The notes under the pieces are model-generated. The model was not told the origin of the DNA. It made no database searches and was given only the letters and a program-made list of their open reading frames with translations. Below, one piece after another: positions 49,744-58,244 of a DNA stretch of 64,000 nucleotides. This stretch comes from JBNKHG01 sp050290225 (lineage in GTDB: Bacteria > Pseudomonadota > Gammaproteobacteria > Pseudomonadales > Cellvibrionaceae): the NCBI GenBank assembly GCA_050290225.1, contig JBNKHG010000016.1:14572-78571 (forward strand), given 5' to 3'. The position numbers and the translations under genes were made by a program. The stretch's first letter is position 1, and the number at the start of each line of letters is the position of its first letter.

Positions 49744-52212
49744 TCACAAACTGATTGTAGTGGAGTCCCGGCTCGCGTCTTCCCGCGGGTGGGGCCCCCG
49801 GGCCTGCGCTGCCTCGGCTTTTCTACTCAAATTGCCCAGGGTTTCCAGCAGTTGGTCCATTTCCAGGGGCTTGCTGGCAACGCTATCGACACCGGCGGCG
49901 AAATATTCCTTCGCCTGCTCCGGGTGAGTATTGGCGGTAAGGGCAATAATTGGCAAATTCGCCGTTTGTGGATCTGGTCGGCGACGAATCAGGCGTGTGG
50001 CTGTAACGCCATCCATATCGGGCATATGGATATCCATCAAAATCAGATCGAAGCGTTGTTCGTCCAGAAGGGTGAAGGCCTCCCTGGCGCTACCGGCGGT
50101 GACCACTTTGTGGCCTTCGTGTTCCAGCAGTCCTGCGGCAGCCACGCGATTTATTTCAACGTCGTCCACCAGCAGGATTTTCAGTGAGTGGTCGTTGCGT
50201 GTGTTGTCATCGTCGGCTTGAGGGGGCTTGGGGGCCTCTTCGCTATAGGGCAGGGTAAGGGTAAAGTGGAAGGTACTGCCGCAGCCGCGACGGGAATCCA
50301 ATTCGATACAACTGTTCATATTCTCCAGGATTCGCTTGCAGATGCTCAGCCCTAGCCCGGTACCGCCGAAGCGGCGGGTGACGGAGGAATCGCCTTGGGT
50401 AAACAGTTCAAAAATTCGCTCTCGATCCTCCTCGGCAATGCCGATGCCCGAGTCTTCAACCTCAAACTTCAAGCTGATATCGCTCGCGTCCCGGCTGATT
50501 TGCCGCAGGGAGACTTTGACGACGCCCCTGTCGGTAAATTTAATGGCGTTACCGATCAGGTTTAACAGCACCTGGCGCAGGCGGTTGGGATCGCCAAATA
50601 CTCGGGGTGGCAGACCCCTGTCAATATGGGTGGAAAGTATCAGTCCCTTTTCAGAGGCTCGCGCCAACATTAACATCGCCAGACTTTCCACCAACAGGCG
50701 GGGGTCGAAGGCACAGTGTTCGAGTTCCAGGCGATTGGCCTCCAGGCGGGAATAGTCGAGCACACCGTTCAACAAACTTAGCAGGGCCTTGCCCGAATAA
50801 TCCATGGAAGTGACGTAACCCCGCTGGCGTTCGCCGAGCACAGTTCTCCCGAGCAGCTTGATCATGCTTAGCAGACCGTGGAGCGGGGTACGGATCTCAT
50901 GGGTGATAAGAGCGAGAAAGTCAGATTTCAGCTGGTTGGCTTCCTCGGCTATACGCTTCTCGTCGCGCAGTTGATTGATGCGGTCCGCAAGGGCCATGGA
51001 CAGCAACAGCATCTCCAGGGCTCCCTGGGCGGTAAAGCGCTCGGGGACGGGCGCTTCATAGCTGTACACTCCCAAATAAGCCAGGCCGGTTTCAAAAATT
51101 CCGAACGCCACCACTAGTTGGCCGAGAATCAGGAATCTCGCTGGACGATAGCCTCGCTTCATGCAGCTGATCGAGGCGGCGATGGTTATGATACTGGCGA
51201 GAAGCATGAGGCCCCAGTAAACCTTGAAGATATAGGCAGCGTGCAGGAACGGGGTCAGTAGTCCGAAGACGGTGATCAGGCCCAGGAGGAGGTAAAAGCC
51301 GTCATCTAAACGTCTGTTTTGCAGGCGCAGGTTAAGAAAACCGCGGGTAAATAGCAGAGTAAAAAACAACATGCCGAATTGTGCGTAAATAATCACGAAG
51401 CGGGAAGCGTCGTGAATCCCAAACAGCGACCATAGAAGGCCGTAGTAGCTGGCCCAGCACGTGGTGAGCATAAGCGCGAACAGGCTGTACCAAAGGTAAT
51501 TGATATCCCGGGTCACCGTGCAGATAAACAGATTGTAGATTGCCAGCCCCAGCATCAAGCCGAGAAGTCCAAATACGGTGGCCTGATAGACAAAACCGCG
51601 CTGTTCGCTGTAGCCAGCCTCTTCCAGGAAAACGTAAAGACCGTTGAGGTAGTGGTGGGAGGCGGTGCGGATCAGCAGCAGGCGGGTGTCTCCAGCGGGT
51701 ATCTGTAGCGGAAAACGGTGTCCGAAGCCAGTGATCTGTCGTGATTCTGGCGGTTGGGCCATACCGCCGCTGAGCTGTTCGACACCTCCGGGGAAGCGTT
51801 TGGTTGCCGAGTTTGCACGGTAAGCCAGCGGCAGGGAGAGTACGTCAATTGTATCTGTCCGCCCATGCATGAAATTGAGTCGCCATTCACTTTCGCGGCG
51901 TAAGTTTTTTACCGCCAAAATCAGCCAGTAAGTGCCACCCCTGACATGGATCTCGGAGTGCGGTTGGCGTAACAATTCCCGGTAATCCTGCTCACCGGTG
52001 GCTAATTGTACGGGATCCCAGCGTTGTTCCGGGTCATGGACGATGTAGGCTTGGTTAGATATCAGGTACTTTGCCTGATGTTCTACAAGAAGGAGTTGCG
52101 TACCGGGGGTCGGTAAGGATTTTTCTGCACCAGCGGCGAAGCTCAGGCTCAGGAGCAGGAAGGGAATTAGTTGGGAAAAATACCGGTGGTATTGTTGCCG
52201 GGGTCGATACAT
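49744..52212 (-). CDS. Hybrid sensor histidine kinase with 7TMR-DISM input
   Basis: An 822-residue membrane kinase. After a signal segment (residues 10-28), residues 35-180 form a periplasmic sensing domain of the 7TMR-DISMED2 type. Residues 190-390 hold seven helices. The HisKA box LALITHEIRTPLHG (phospho-His) follows near residue 435. The ATPase part shows NLIGNAIKFTDRG, VEDSGIGIAEEDRERIFELF and RFGGTGLGLSICKRIL. A receiver domain (ILLVDDVEINRVAAAGLLE, phospho-Asp in LILMDIHMPDMDG) lies near residues 685-800. The signal may be a carbohydrate or other periplasmic ligand. No response regulator gene is adjacent. The start was set at ATG 52212. Confidence 0.9.
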   Translation of the reverse strand: MYRPRQQYHRYFSQLIPFLLLSLSFAAGAEKSLPTPGTQLLLVEHQAKYLISNQAYIVHDPEQRWDPVQLATGEQDYRELLRQPHSEIHVRGGTYWLILAVKNLRRESEWRLNFMHGRTDTIDVLSLPLAYRANSATKRFPGGVEQLSGGMAQPPESRQITGFGHRFPLQIPAGDTRLLLIRTASHHYLNGLYVFLEEAGYSEQRGFVYQATVFGLLGLMLGLAIYNLFICTVTRDINYLWYSLFALMLTTCWASYYGLLWSLFGIHDASRFVIIYAQFGMLFFTLLFTRGFLNLRLQNRRLDDGFYLLLGLITVFGLLTPFLHAAYIFKVYWGLMLLASIITIAASISCMKRGYRPARFLILGQLVVAFGIFETGLAYLGVYSYEAPVPERFTAQGALEMLLLSMALADRINQLRDEKRIAEEANQLKSDFLALITHEIRTPLHGLLSMIKLLGRTVLGERQRGYVTSMDYSGKALLSLLNGVLDYSRLEANRLELEHCAFDPRLLVESLAMLMLARASEKGLILSTHIDRGLPPRVFGDPNRLRQVLLNLIGNAIKFTDRGVVKVSLRQISRDASDISLKFEVEDSGIGIAEEDRERIFELFTQGDSSVTRRFGGTGLGLSICKRILENMNSCIELDSRRGCGSTFHFTLTLPYSEEAPKPPQADDDNTRNDHSLKILLVDDVEINRVAAAGLLEHEGHKVVTAGSAREAFTLLDEQRFDLILMDIHMPDMDGVTATRLIRRRPDPQTANLPIIALTANTHPEQAKEYFAAGVDSVASKPLEMDQLLETLGNLSRKAEAAQARGPHPREDASRDSTTISL

Positions 52213-52384
52213 CCTTATATGCCTGACCATTGTCCTTGTTGCCCGCTTTATTGTTGTTAACCGTGCAGACTAAACTATAGCCGGCGCGGACGCAAAGGCT
52301 TGGATCAATTGCCGTATAATCCCCCCGTTTATCCAATTTCCTGGCATTCTGGTTTGGACTGAACCTCAGCTAGCGAGTAATCCC

Positions 52385-53011
52385 ATGTCAGAACCTTTCA
52401 TGATCAACGAACCCAATGGCGAGACGCTGGCGACATTTATGTTTGCCCACGGGGCCGGTGCCCCCATGGATAGCGATTTTATGAACAAGGTGGCTGAACA
52501 GCTGACCGCCAGGGGCGTAAAAGTACTCCGATTCGAGTTCCCCTACATGCGCGAACGCCGTCTCACTGGCAAGCGTCGCCCGCCTAACCGTGAACCGGAG
52601 TTACTCGCCACCTGGCGTGAAAGGGTGGCGGAAGTGAGGGATGCTCCGTTGTTTATAGGCGGTAAATCCATGGGGGGGCGCATGGCGAGCCTGATTGTCG
52701 ACGAGTTGGGTGTTAAGGGGCTGATTTGCCTGGGGTACCCCTTTCATCCCCAGGGAAAGCCTGAACGTCTTCGCACCGCCCACCTGGAATCACTGGAAAC
52801 GCCGACCCTGATCGTCCAGGGCACTCGGGATGCCCTGGGTAGTCGAGAAGAAGTGGACGGTTACCGGCTCTCGCCGACAATCTGTCTACACTGGTTGGAG
52901 GATGGGGATCACGACCTCAGGCCCCGGGTAAAATCCGGTTTTACTCACAACCAACATATACAGTCCTGTGTCGAAGCAATGGTGGTCTTTATGAAGGGCG
53001 TAATCGCTTAG
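52385..53011 (+). CDS. Alpha/beta-hydrolase of the TEX30/KANL3-like family
   Basis: A 208-residue alpha/beta-hydrolase. FMFAHGAGAPMDSDF is the oxyanion region near residue 20. The nucleophile elbow is GGKSMGGRMAS near residue 93. PTLIVQGTRDALG carries the Asp, and DGDHDLRP the His. The substrate is not known. Its stop codon overlaps the stop of the convergent monooxygenase gene by 4 bases. Confidence 0.87.
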   Translation: MSEPFMINEPNGETLATFMFAHGAGAPMDSDFMNKVAEQLTARGVKVLRFEFPYMRERRLTGKRRPPNREPELLATWRERVAEVRDAPLFIGGKSMGGRMASLIVDELGVKGLICLGYPFHPQGKPERLRTAHLESLETPTLIVQGTRDALGSREEVDGYRLSPTICLHWLEDGDHDLRPRVKSGFTHNQHIQSCVEAMVVFMKGVIA

Positions 53012-53289
53012 TTTTCCAGCAGGGTGACTTTTTCCTGCTCGTCGAGAATGGGGTTGAGTCGGTTCATCATCTCCTTACGCATGTCGCTGTGCAGCCAGCG
53101 CTGCCAGTCCTGGGCAGAGCGCCACTTGGAGAGTACATAACGGTGATTGGAGTGCTGCATGTCGTAGAAGGTCTCACCATTGATAAAACCTTCCGCCTGA
53201 TAGGCGGCATGCAGCGTGCTGCGGGCGGCTTCTTCGTAGGTGGATTCCATGCCTTCGGCGATATGGCGTTCAATCAAAACGTGGATCAT
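53008..53289 (-). CDS. ABM-domain (antibiotic biosynthesis monooxygenase-like) protein
   Basis: A 93-residue ferredoxin-like-fold protein of the ABM type: IHVLIERHIAEGMESTYEEA at the N terminus, and a middle YVLSKWRSAQDWQRWLHSD. Such proteins are often heme or quinone oxygenases, but the role here is unknown. It converges on the hydrolase gene with a 4-base overlap. Confidence 0.8.
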   Translation of the reverse strand: MIHVLIERHIAEGMESTYEEAARSTLHAAYQAEGFINGETFYDMQHSNHRYVLSKWRSAQDWQRWLHSDMRKEMMNRLNPILDEQEKVTLLEN

Positions 53290-53495
53290 AAGGCGTCCTC
53301 TGTTATTTTTTCCTTTATTCCTGCGGGAATGGGTATTTGTTATTTAATTATAGCGTTTTCTAACCCAAGTTAGGCAGTCGGCCAAGCGGAGACGGCGAAA
53401 GAAAGCAGGTAATGGCTTTTTGCTATATGTGCCAATTTCCGGGACAATGCCACGCCACAACTCCACGTCTGCAGGCCGAGCCAGTAAAAAAAACC

Positions 53496-53747
53496 ATGAG
53501 CGACAGCGGTATCGACAAGCTTGAAATCCATCAAACCCTGGATGCCACCGGGCTACTCTGTCCGGAGCCGGTGATGATGCTGCACAACGTGGTGCGGGAT
53601 GTAAACAGTGGTGACGTGATCAAAGTTATTGCCACTGATCCATCCACCAAGCGGGATATCCCCAAGTTCTGCAATTTTCTCGGTCACGAACTGGTGGCTC
53701 AGGAAGAGTGTGATAAAACCTACCTGTACTATATTCGCAAAGGCTAG
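53496..53747 (+). CDS. tusA: Sulfur carrier protein TusA
   Basis: An 83-residue SirA/TusA protein with TLDATGLLCPEPVMMLHNVV, where the Cys-Pro pair carries the persulfide, and IKVIATDPSTKRDIPKF. It passes sulfur toward thiolation of tRNA wobble uridines, the same base that MnmC later modifies. The start was set at ATG 53496; an open frame extends 28 codons upstream without homology. Confidence 0.95.
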   Translation: MSDSGIDKLEIHQTLDATGLLCPEPVMMLHNVVRDVNSGDVIKVIATDPSTKRDIPKFCNFLGHELVAQEECDKTYLYYIRKG

Positions 53748-54009
53748 TACTCCTGCCCGGCGCCTGTCGCACTTAGGACCGTTTTACGCGGTAATTGCTC
53801 CTGTGTTGCTCTGGCGCCTGTATCCATGCAGTCTTGCGCCGGTGGGAGAACAGCTCGAACCTCCCCGATTTTCATTGCATAGGACCCTATATGCCTCAAT
53901 CTCATGAAAAGTTGCGTTCTCCCTCCTTGCTCGCAACGAACGCCAAGGTCCGACAGACTCCTGGGGTTGCAATGGCCCGGTAAAATCGTGTTTGATTCGA
54001 GAGGATTTA
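53748..54009 (+). other. 336-base gap with possible structured RNA ending in a strong terminator
   Basis: Between tusA and the next gene no protein of substance is encoded. Local stems are visible: GTTGCG and CGCAAC around 53910-53938, and a GGTGGGAG/CTCCC-like pair near 53840-53868. A very strong terminator follows at 54010. It could be the long trailer of tusA or a small RNA gene. I could not match it to 6S, 4.5S, RNase P or tmRNA. Confidence 0.3.
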
Positions 54010-54044
54010 GCCCTCCTCAATGATCGGCATTGAGGAGGGCTTTT
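54010..54044 (+). terminator. Strong rho-independent terminator
   Basis: GCCCTCCTCAATG and its exact inverse form a 13-bp stem with a 5-base loop, followed by TTTT. It stands 263 bases after the tusA stop. Confidence 0.9.
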
Positions 54045-54056
54045 GAGAGTGTCTCT

Positions 54057-54088
54057 ACATCAGGACATCAGGACATCAGGACATCAGG
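54057..54088. repeat. 8-bp tandem repeat over a gene end
   Basis: Four perfect copies of ACATCAGG stand in a row. The last copy contains the stop codon (54084-54086, minus strand) of the hypothetical gene that ends here, so a change of copy number would not alter the protein but its trailer. Confidence 0.9.
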
Positions 54089-54782
54089 AGTGATCCACCA
54101 ACAGCGAAATAGCTGCCAGAGCTTCGGGGTCCTGGGCCTTTATCTTATTGGCGATATGGTGCTGGAAGAAGTAGCGGAAGGATTCCCGGGTTTGGGCCGG
54201 ATAGAGGCAGTCATCGCCGGGTAGCACCGGGGTACTTTCCACTTTCTGCTCATCGGCCAGCATGCCATCCAGGGTTCCATCGTAGTGCAGACGCCAGCTC
54301 ACCACCTCGGTCAAGGTGATACTCTGGAAGCCGTTGTCCGATAGCACCGCATGGGTGCCAATAGTGTCCGGTACTTCCTGGATAATTTCGTTGGGATCGT
54401 CGCATTGCAGCTCGTAGTATTCGGCGGCGGTTTCCAGTTCCACAATCTTGTGAATGGGGGCATCGAAAAAGACCTCGTCGATACCTGGGTCATAGTAACC
54501 CTCCCAGTGACCGTTGAGGGGGTCGCAGATCTCGGGGCAGGCTATAATATCGTCCAGCCATGGCACCAGACCCACTACCTCGCCGTTGGCGCGAAGGCCC
54601 CAGCAAAGTACTTTCAAACTGAAGAGTTTATCGGGATTGGCTTCGTTGGAGTAAAGCATTTCCAGGCCGTCGAGCTCGGGCGCGAGCCGGATGAAGCGAT
54701 TATCGCGCACCGAGGCGTAGGGCATCCCCGTGAAGAGATCAACCACATTCTCCATATTGTGGCCGTTCGTTGAGGTCTTCAT
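54084..54782 (-). CDS. Conserved hypothetical protein, 232 residues
   Basis: I do not recognise this gene by function. The protein is acidic and soluble, without signal or membrane segments. It starts MKTSTNGHNMENVVDLFTGM and has two halves rich in Asp and Glu (GYYDPGIDEVFFDAPIHKIV, then YYELQCDDPNEIIQEVPDTI). The ATG is preceded by a near-perfect AAGGAGGTGG ribosome binding site, which speaks for a well-expressed true gene. It seems to stand alone, with a tandem repeat at its end. Confidence 0.75.
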   Translation of the reverse strand: MKTSTNGHNMENVVDLFTGMPYASVRDNRFIRLAPELDGLEMLYSNEANPDKLFSLKVLCWGLRANGEVVGLVPWLDDIIACPEICDPLNGHWEGYYDPGIDEVFFDAPIHKIVELETAAEYYELQCDDPNEIIQEVPDTIGTHAVLSDNGFQSITLTEVVSWRLHYDGTLDGMLADEQKVESTPVLPGDDCLYPAQTRESFRYFFQHHIANKIKAQDPEALAAISLLVDHS

Positions 54783-54977
54783 AATACCACCTCCTTGCTG
54801 AAGCCCTTGAGCTCGGGGGCCCCACTGGGTGGGACTGGCCCTTGGGCAGGACGGGTTGAATCAATCAACACTACATAAGGTATATGCTCAAATAAAAAAG
54901 CACAATACTTTGGTGATCTTTTTTATAACACCGCTTTATAAGCGTAGCGTATTACTAATGGGTTAAAGATAAAATTT

Positions 54978-55005
54978 GCTGCAGTGACTAAGCTGCAGTG
55001 ACTAA
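54978..55005. repeat. 14-bp tandem duplication upstream of epmC
   Basis: GCTGCAGTGACTAA occurs twice without a gap, 13 bases before the epmC start codon. An imperfect palindrome with TTTATAAGCG lies about 45 bases further upstream. Confidence 0.85.
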
Positions 55006-55017
55006 AAAGGTCATCCA

Positions 55018-55602
55018 TTGAGCATATCTATTGAATTAGACCGGGTCAGATCTGGTGAGTGCGATACCCTGGTTGGTATATTTAACGGCTGTTTTGCCGA
55101 AAGCCTGAATACCTGCCTGATCAAAGGCGGTAGCGAACCGTTGTACCTGCCGGCGGGTATGGCAGAAGGGGATATGGCCCCGAGCGGCTGTCACCGGATT
55201 ATATTCACCCGGGATTACACTGCCAGCGCCCTGCATGAAATTGCTCACTGGCTGGTGGCAGGCGAAGCCCGGCGACAGTTGCTGGATTACGGCTACTGGT
55301 ATGTCCCGGACGGGCGTAACCCTGATCAGCAGCTGGCTTTCGAGCGGGTGGAAGTGGAACCCCAGGCAATGGAGTGGTTGCTCAATGTCGCCTGCGGACG
55401 CCGCTTTCGGGTCAGCGCGGACAATCTGGAGATGGGGTTGGGGGCAAGCAATGGGTTCAAAGACGCTATTTGCCATCGGGCGCTCCAATATTGCAGGGAG
55501 GGTGTGAATGATCGGGCCCGAATCTTGATCTCGGCACTTTCAGCCTTCTACGGTGTGATCGACGCTTATGATTTCAGGCACTATCGGCGGCAGGCGCTTT
55601 AA
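55018..55602 (+). CDS. epmC: Elongation factor P hydroxylase EpmC (YfcM)
   Basis: A 194-residue protein with the iron-binding ALHEIAHWLVAGEARRQLLD, YGYWYVPDGRNPDQQL, and FERVEVEPQAMEWLLNVACG, which matches the YfcM/EpmC family. It hydroxylates the modified lysine of EF-P. The start was taken as TTG 55018 with AAAAGG 7 bases upstream, since no ATG is found near the family start. It is 2 bases ahead of the exonuclease gene, forming an epmC-xni-pdxB row. Confidence 0.9.
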   Translation: MSISIELDRVRSGECDTLVGIFNGCFAESLNTCLIKGGSEPLYLPAGMAEGDMAPSGCHRIIFTRDYTASALHEIAHWLVAGEARRQLLDYGYWYVPDGRNPDQQLAFERVEVEPQAMEWLLNVACGRRFRVSADNLEMGLGASNGFKDAICHRALQYCREGVNDRARILISALSAFYGVIDAYDFRHYRRQAL

Positions 55603-55604
55603 AG

Positions 55605-56585
55605 GTGTCGGTGACACAGATTTCATCCTCTGCAGGTGGGGCGTGCGACACGGCGCTACAGGCTCCCGCCTGTTTGATAGACGCCTCTATTTATATCTTT
55701 CGCTACTATTTTTCCCTGCCGGACAACTGGATCAGTGACGAGGGCTACCCCACGGCGGCGGTATACGGCTATACCAGTTTTTTGATCAATCTGTTGGCCC
55801 GGCAGCAGCCGAACCTGGTGGCAGCCTGTTATGACGAGAGCCTGGGCAGCTGCTTTCGCAACCAGATCTACCCGGAATACAAAAGTAGTCGTGCCCTTCC
55901 GGACGAGGCGTTGGCCTTTCAGTTACAGGCGTGTCGGCGGGCCAGTGAACTCTTGGGAATTGCCAGTTTTGGTAGCGAAACTTACGAGGCTGATGATCTG
56001 CTCGGCTCGCTGGCCAGGGTCCTCAGACGTAGTCGGCGACCCATTGCCCTGATCAGTCGCGACAAGGACCTGGGGCAGCTGATTACCCGCACCCAGGACT
56101 ATCTTTGGCACCCGGATTTCAGTGCGGGTGACAACGGTGTTGGCGAGCGCAGCTATCGTCAGGACCTGGTTGGCAAGTTCGGGGTGGAGCCGGAGCAATT
56201 TGCGGACTATCTGGCCCTGGTGGGGGATAAAGTGGACGATATTCCCGGCGTGCCCGGGCTTGGCCCGAAAACCGCCCAGGTATTACTGGGGGCGTATGAC
56301 AATCTGATGGGAATCTTCGAAAATATCGACCAACTGCATGCGCTACCGGTTCGGGGTGCAAAGTCCCTTAAGGGGAAACTGGAGGCCCATATCCCCCAAA
56401 TTGCCCGCTCCCAAAAGCTCGCCACTATCGTCGACGATATTCCACTCGGGATTAAAACCGCTGATCTCAAATGGCGAAGTCCCGATCCCCAGGGGTTGGA
56501 GGAATTCTGTCGCTCGATGGGTTTTTCGCGACTGATGACACGGGTGGAAAAACTGCTGATGTCGAAAACAGGGGGACGTCCATGA
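55605..56585 (+). CDS. xni: 5'-3' exonuclease, Xni/FEN type
   Basis: A 326-residue FEN-type nuclease. ACLIDASIYIFRYYF carries the first metal Asp, EADDLLGSLA and ISRDKDLGQL the next ones. VGDKVDDIPGVPGLGPKTAQ is the helix-3-turn-helix. The protein resembles the N-terminal domain of DNA polymerase I and stand-alone Xni (ExoIX). The start is GTG 55605, 2 bases after epmC, though the first 20 residues are not conserved. Its stop overlaps the pdxB start by ATGA. Confidence 0.9.
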   Translation: MSVTQISSSAGGACDTALQAPACLIDASIYIFRYYFSLPDNWISDEGYPTAAVYGYTSFLINLLARQQPNLVAACYDESLGSCFRNQIYPEYKSSRALPDEALAFQLQACRRASELLGIASFGSETYEADDLLGSLARVLRRSRRPIALISRDKDLGQLITRTQDYLWHPDFSAGDNGVGERSYRQDLVGKFGVEPEQFADYLALVGDKVDDIPGVPGLGPKTAQVLLGAYDNLMGIFENIDQLHALPVRGAKSLKGKLEAHIPQIARSQKLATIVDDIPLGIKTADLKWRSPDPQGLEEFCRSMGFSRLMTRVEKLLMSKTGGRP

Positions 56586-57730
56586 AGCTGGTTGTCGATG
56601 AAAATATCCCCCTGGCAGAGGCCTTCCTGGGTTCTCTGGGAGAAGTGGTGGCCCTGCCAGGACGCGAGTTGTCTGCGGTCGATGTGCGCGATGCGGATGC
56701 CCTGGTGGTTCGCTCAGTCACGCGGGTCGATGCCTCGTTGTTGGCGGACAGTCGGGTGTCTTTCGTTGGAACCTGCACCATTGGCGTCGACCATCTGGAT
56801 CGGGACTATTTACAACGCCGGGGCATTGCATTCGCCAGTGCCCCCGGCTGTAATGCCAACTCGGTGGTGGAATATGTGTTCAGCGCGCTCTGCGCCCTGG
56901 ATCAGCCCTGGCAGGGCAAGGTGTTCGGCATTATTGGCTGCGGCAATGTAGGCGGTCATCTCCACCGCCGCCTGCGGGCGCTCGGGATAGAGTGCCGCTG
57001 CTATGACCCCTTTCTCGGCCTTGCCGACAACCCGGATCTGTGCGAACTGGCGGAAGTGCTGAAGGCGGATGTGGTATGCCTGCACACGCCCTTGACCATT
57101 GATGGACCTTTCCCCAGCTTTCATCTGCTGGGAGAGTCCGAATTACAGGCCCTGAGACCGGGTGCCCTGCTGCTCAACGCCGGACGCGGAGCGGCTATCG
57201 ACAATGCGGCACTGCTGAAGGTGCTGGCGCAGCGTCCTGACCTGCGGGTGGTCCTGGACGTCTGGGAGCCGGAGCCAGCCTTGAACCCGCAGTTACTGCA
57301 GCGGGTTTCCCTGGCCACTCCCCATATCGCCGGTTACAGCTACGACGGCAAGGTCAGGGGTACGGAAATGATTTATCAGTCCCTGTGCCGGCATAAGGGA
57401 TTAAAACCCGAAATCAGCGCCGGGGAGCTGTTGGCGCGTGATGAGGGTGAACGACCAACGATTTCCCTGCAATCCATGGCAAGCGATTGGGAAAATATTC
57501 GCCTGGCCGTGGGTACCGCCTACGATATCAGAGCGGATGATCGGCGCCTGAGAACGGCAGCGAAGACGCCAGAAACCCTGCCTGCGGCTTTCGACGCCCT
57601 GCGTAAACACTACCCCAGGCGGCGGGAATTTTTCCATTATCGGGTGTCGACGGAATCGGGAGCTGCGGGAAAAAATAGGCCGCTACAGAGGGAATTAGCG
57701 GTTTTGGGGTTTGCTGAAGATGAAGCCTGA
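56582..57730 (+). CDS. pdxB: Erythronate-4-phosphate dehydrogenase
   Basis: A 382-residue D-2-hydroxyacid dehydrogenase. It begins MKLVVDENIPLAEAFL. It has VFGIIGCGNVGGHLHRRL near residue 117, RPGALLLNAGRGAAIDNAAL, and the PdxB dimerisation domain at the C terminus. It oxidises 4-phosphoerythronate in vitamin B6 synthesis. The start was set at ATG 56582, overlapping the xni end by ATGA; the open frame continues upstream within xni. Confidence 0.96.
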   Translation: MKLVVDENIPLAEAFLGSLGEVVALPGRELSAVDVRDADALVVRSVTRVDASLLADSRVSFVGTCTIGVDHLDRDYLQRRGIAFASAPGCNANSVVEYVFSALCALDQPWQGKVFGIIGCGNVGGHLHRRLRALGIECRCYDPFLGLADNPDLCELAEVLKADVVCLHTPLTIDGPFPSFHLLGESELQALRPGALLLNAGRGAAIDNAALLKVLAQRPDLRVVLDVWEPEPALNPQLLQRVSLATPHIAGYSYDGKVRGTEMIYQSLCRHKGLKPEISAGELLARDEGERPTISLQSMASDWENIRLAVGTAYDIRADDRRLRTAAKTPETLPAAFDALRKHYPRRREFFHYRVSTESGAAGKNRPLQRELAVLGFAEDEA

Positions 57731-57791
57731 GCGAGGAGCGCAATGATAAGCGGATGGGAGAATGAGCCTCTGTGATTAACGCGGCGGTTAA

Positions 57792-57980
57792 TTACAGCCA
57801 TTGCAACTCAAGCCCGCTGCCAGTTCGACTCAGTCGGGTAAGGGCTTCCTGAACCATGGCTTCGGTGATGGGGACTTCCCGGCCATTGCTGTCAATCACG
57901 GTTGCACCATGAAAATCGGTTTCCTGCAGGGGTCCGGACAGCGCCCGTTCCATTGAGTCTGCAGTGTCCTGAAGCTCCAT
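57792..57980 (-). CDS. Small protein resembling the PA1571 family
   Basis: A 62-residue protein with MERALSGPLQETDFHGATVI, then DSNGREVPITEAMVQEAL. It resembles short proteins I know under the name PA1571 family; function unknown. The start was set at ATG 57980, ten codons inside the longest open frame. It lies opposite to its neighbours, next to an ATP-NAD kinase-like gene, as I recall for Pseudomonas. The remaining 260 bases upstream hold only a 12-bp tandem repeat. Confidence 0.6.
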   Translation of the reverse strand: MELQDTADSMERALSGPLQETDFHGATVIDSNGREVPITEAMVQEALTRLSRTGSGLELQWL

Positions 57981-58152
57981 ATCCTTACCCTTGTCTGTCG
58001 GCAGTGGCACAGCGTGGGGCTGCTGCGGGTATTCTCGACCTGCTGGACGCTAACATAACCGGTGCTGGTGACAGTTTCGTGACAGTTAATCGGGTGCTGG
58101 TTGACCAATAGCGGCGATGGGGGGCTGATTTCTGCTAGACTTGCCCGCCTTT

Positions 58153-58188
58153 ATTGGCAATGCGATTGGCAATGCGATTGGCAATGCG
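58153..58188. repeat. 12-bp tandem repeat
   Basis: Three perfect copies of ATTGGCAATGCG stand 57 bases before the start of the ATP-NAD kinase-like gene. Confidence 0.95.
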
Positions 58189-58244
58189 TCAGGAAGGTTG
58201 GCAAGGGATCAGGAAGACCCGACAGTCGGATGTAGAGTCTCAAC

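Noticed and set aside
53748..54044. 6S RNA, 4.5S RNA, tmRNA or RNase P RNA
   Set aside because: None of the conserved sequence blocks of these RNAs was found in the gap.
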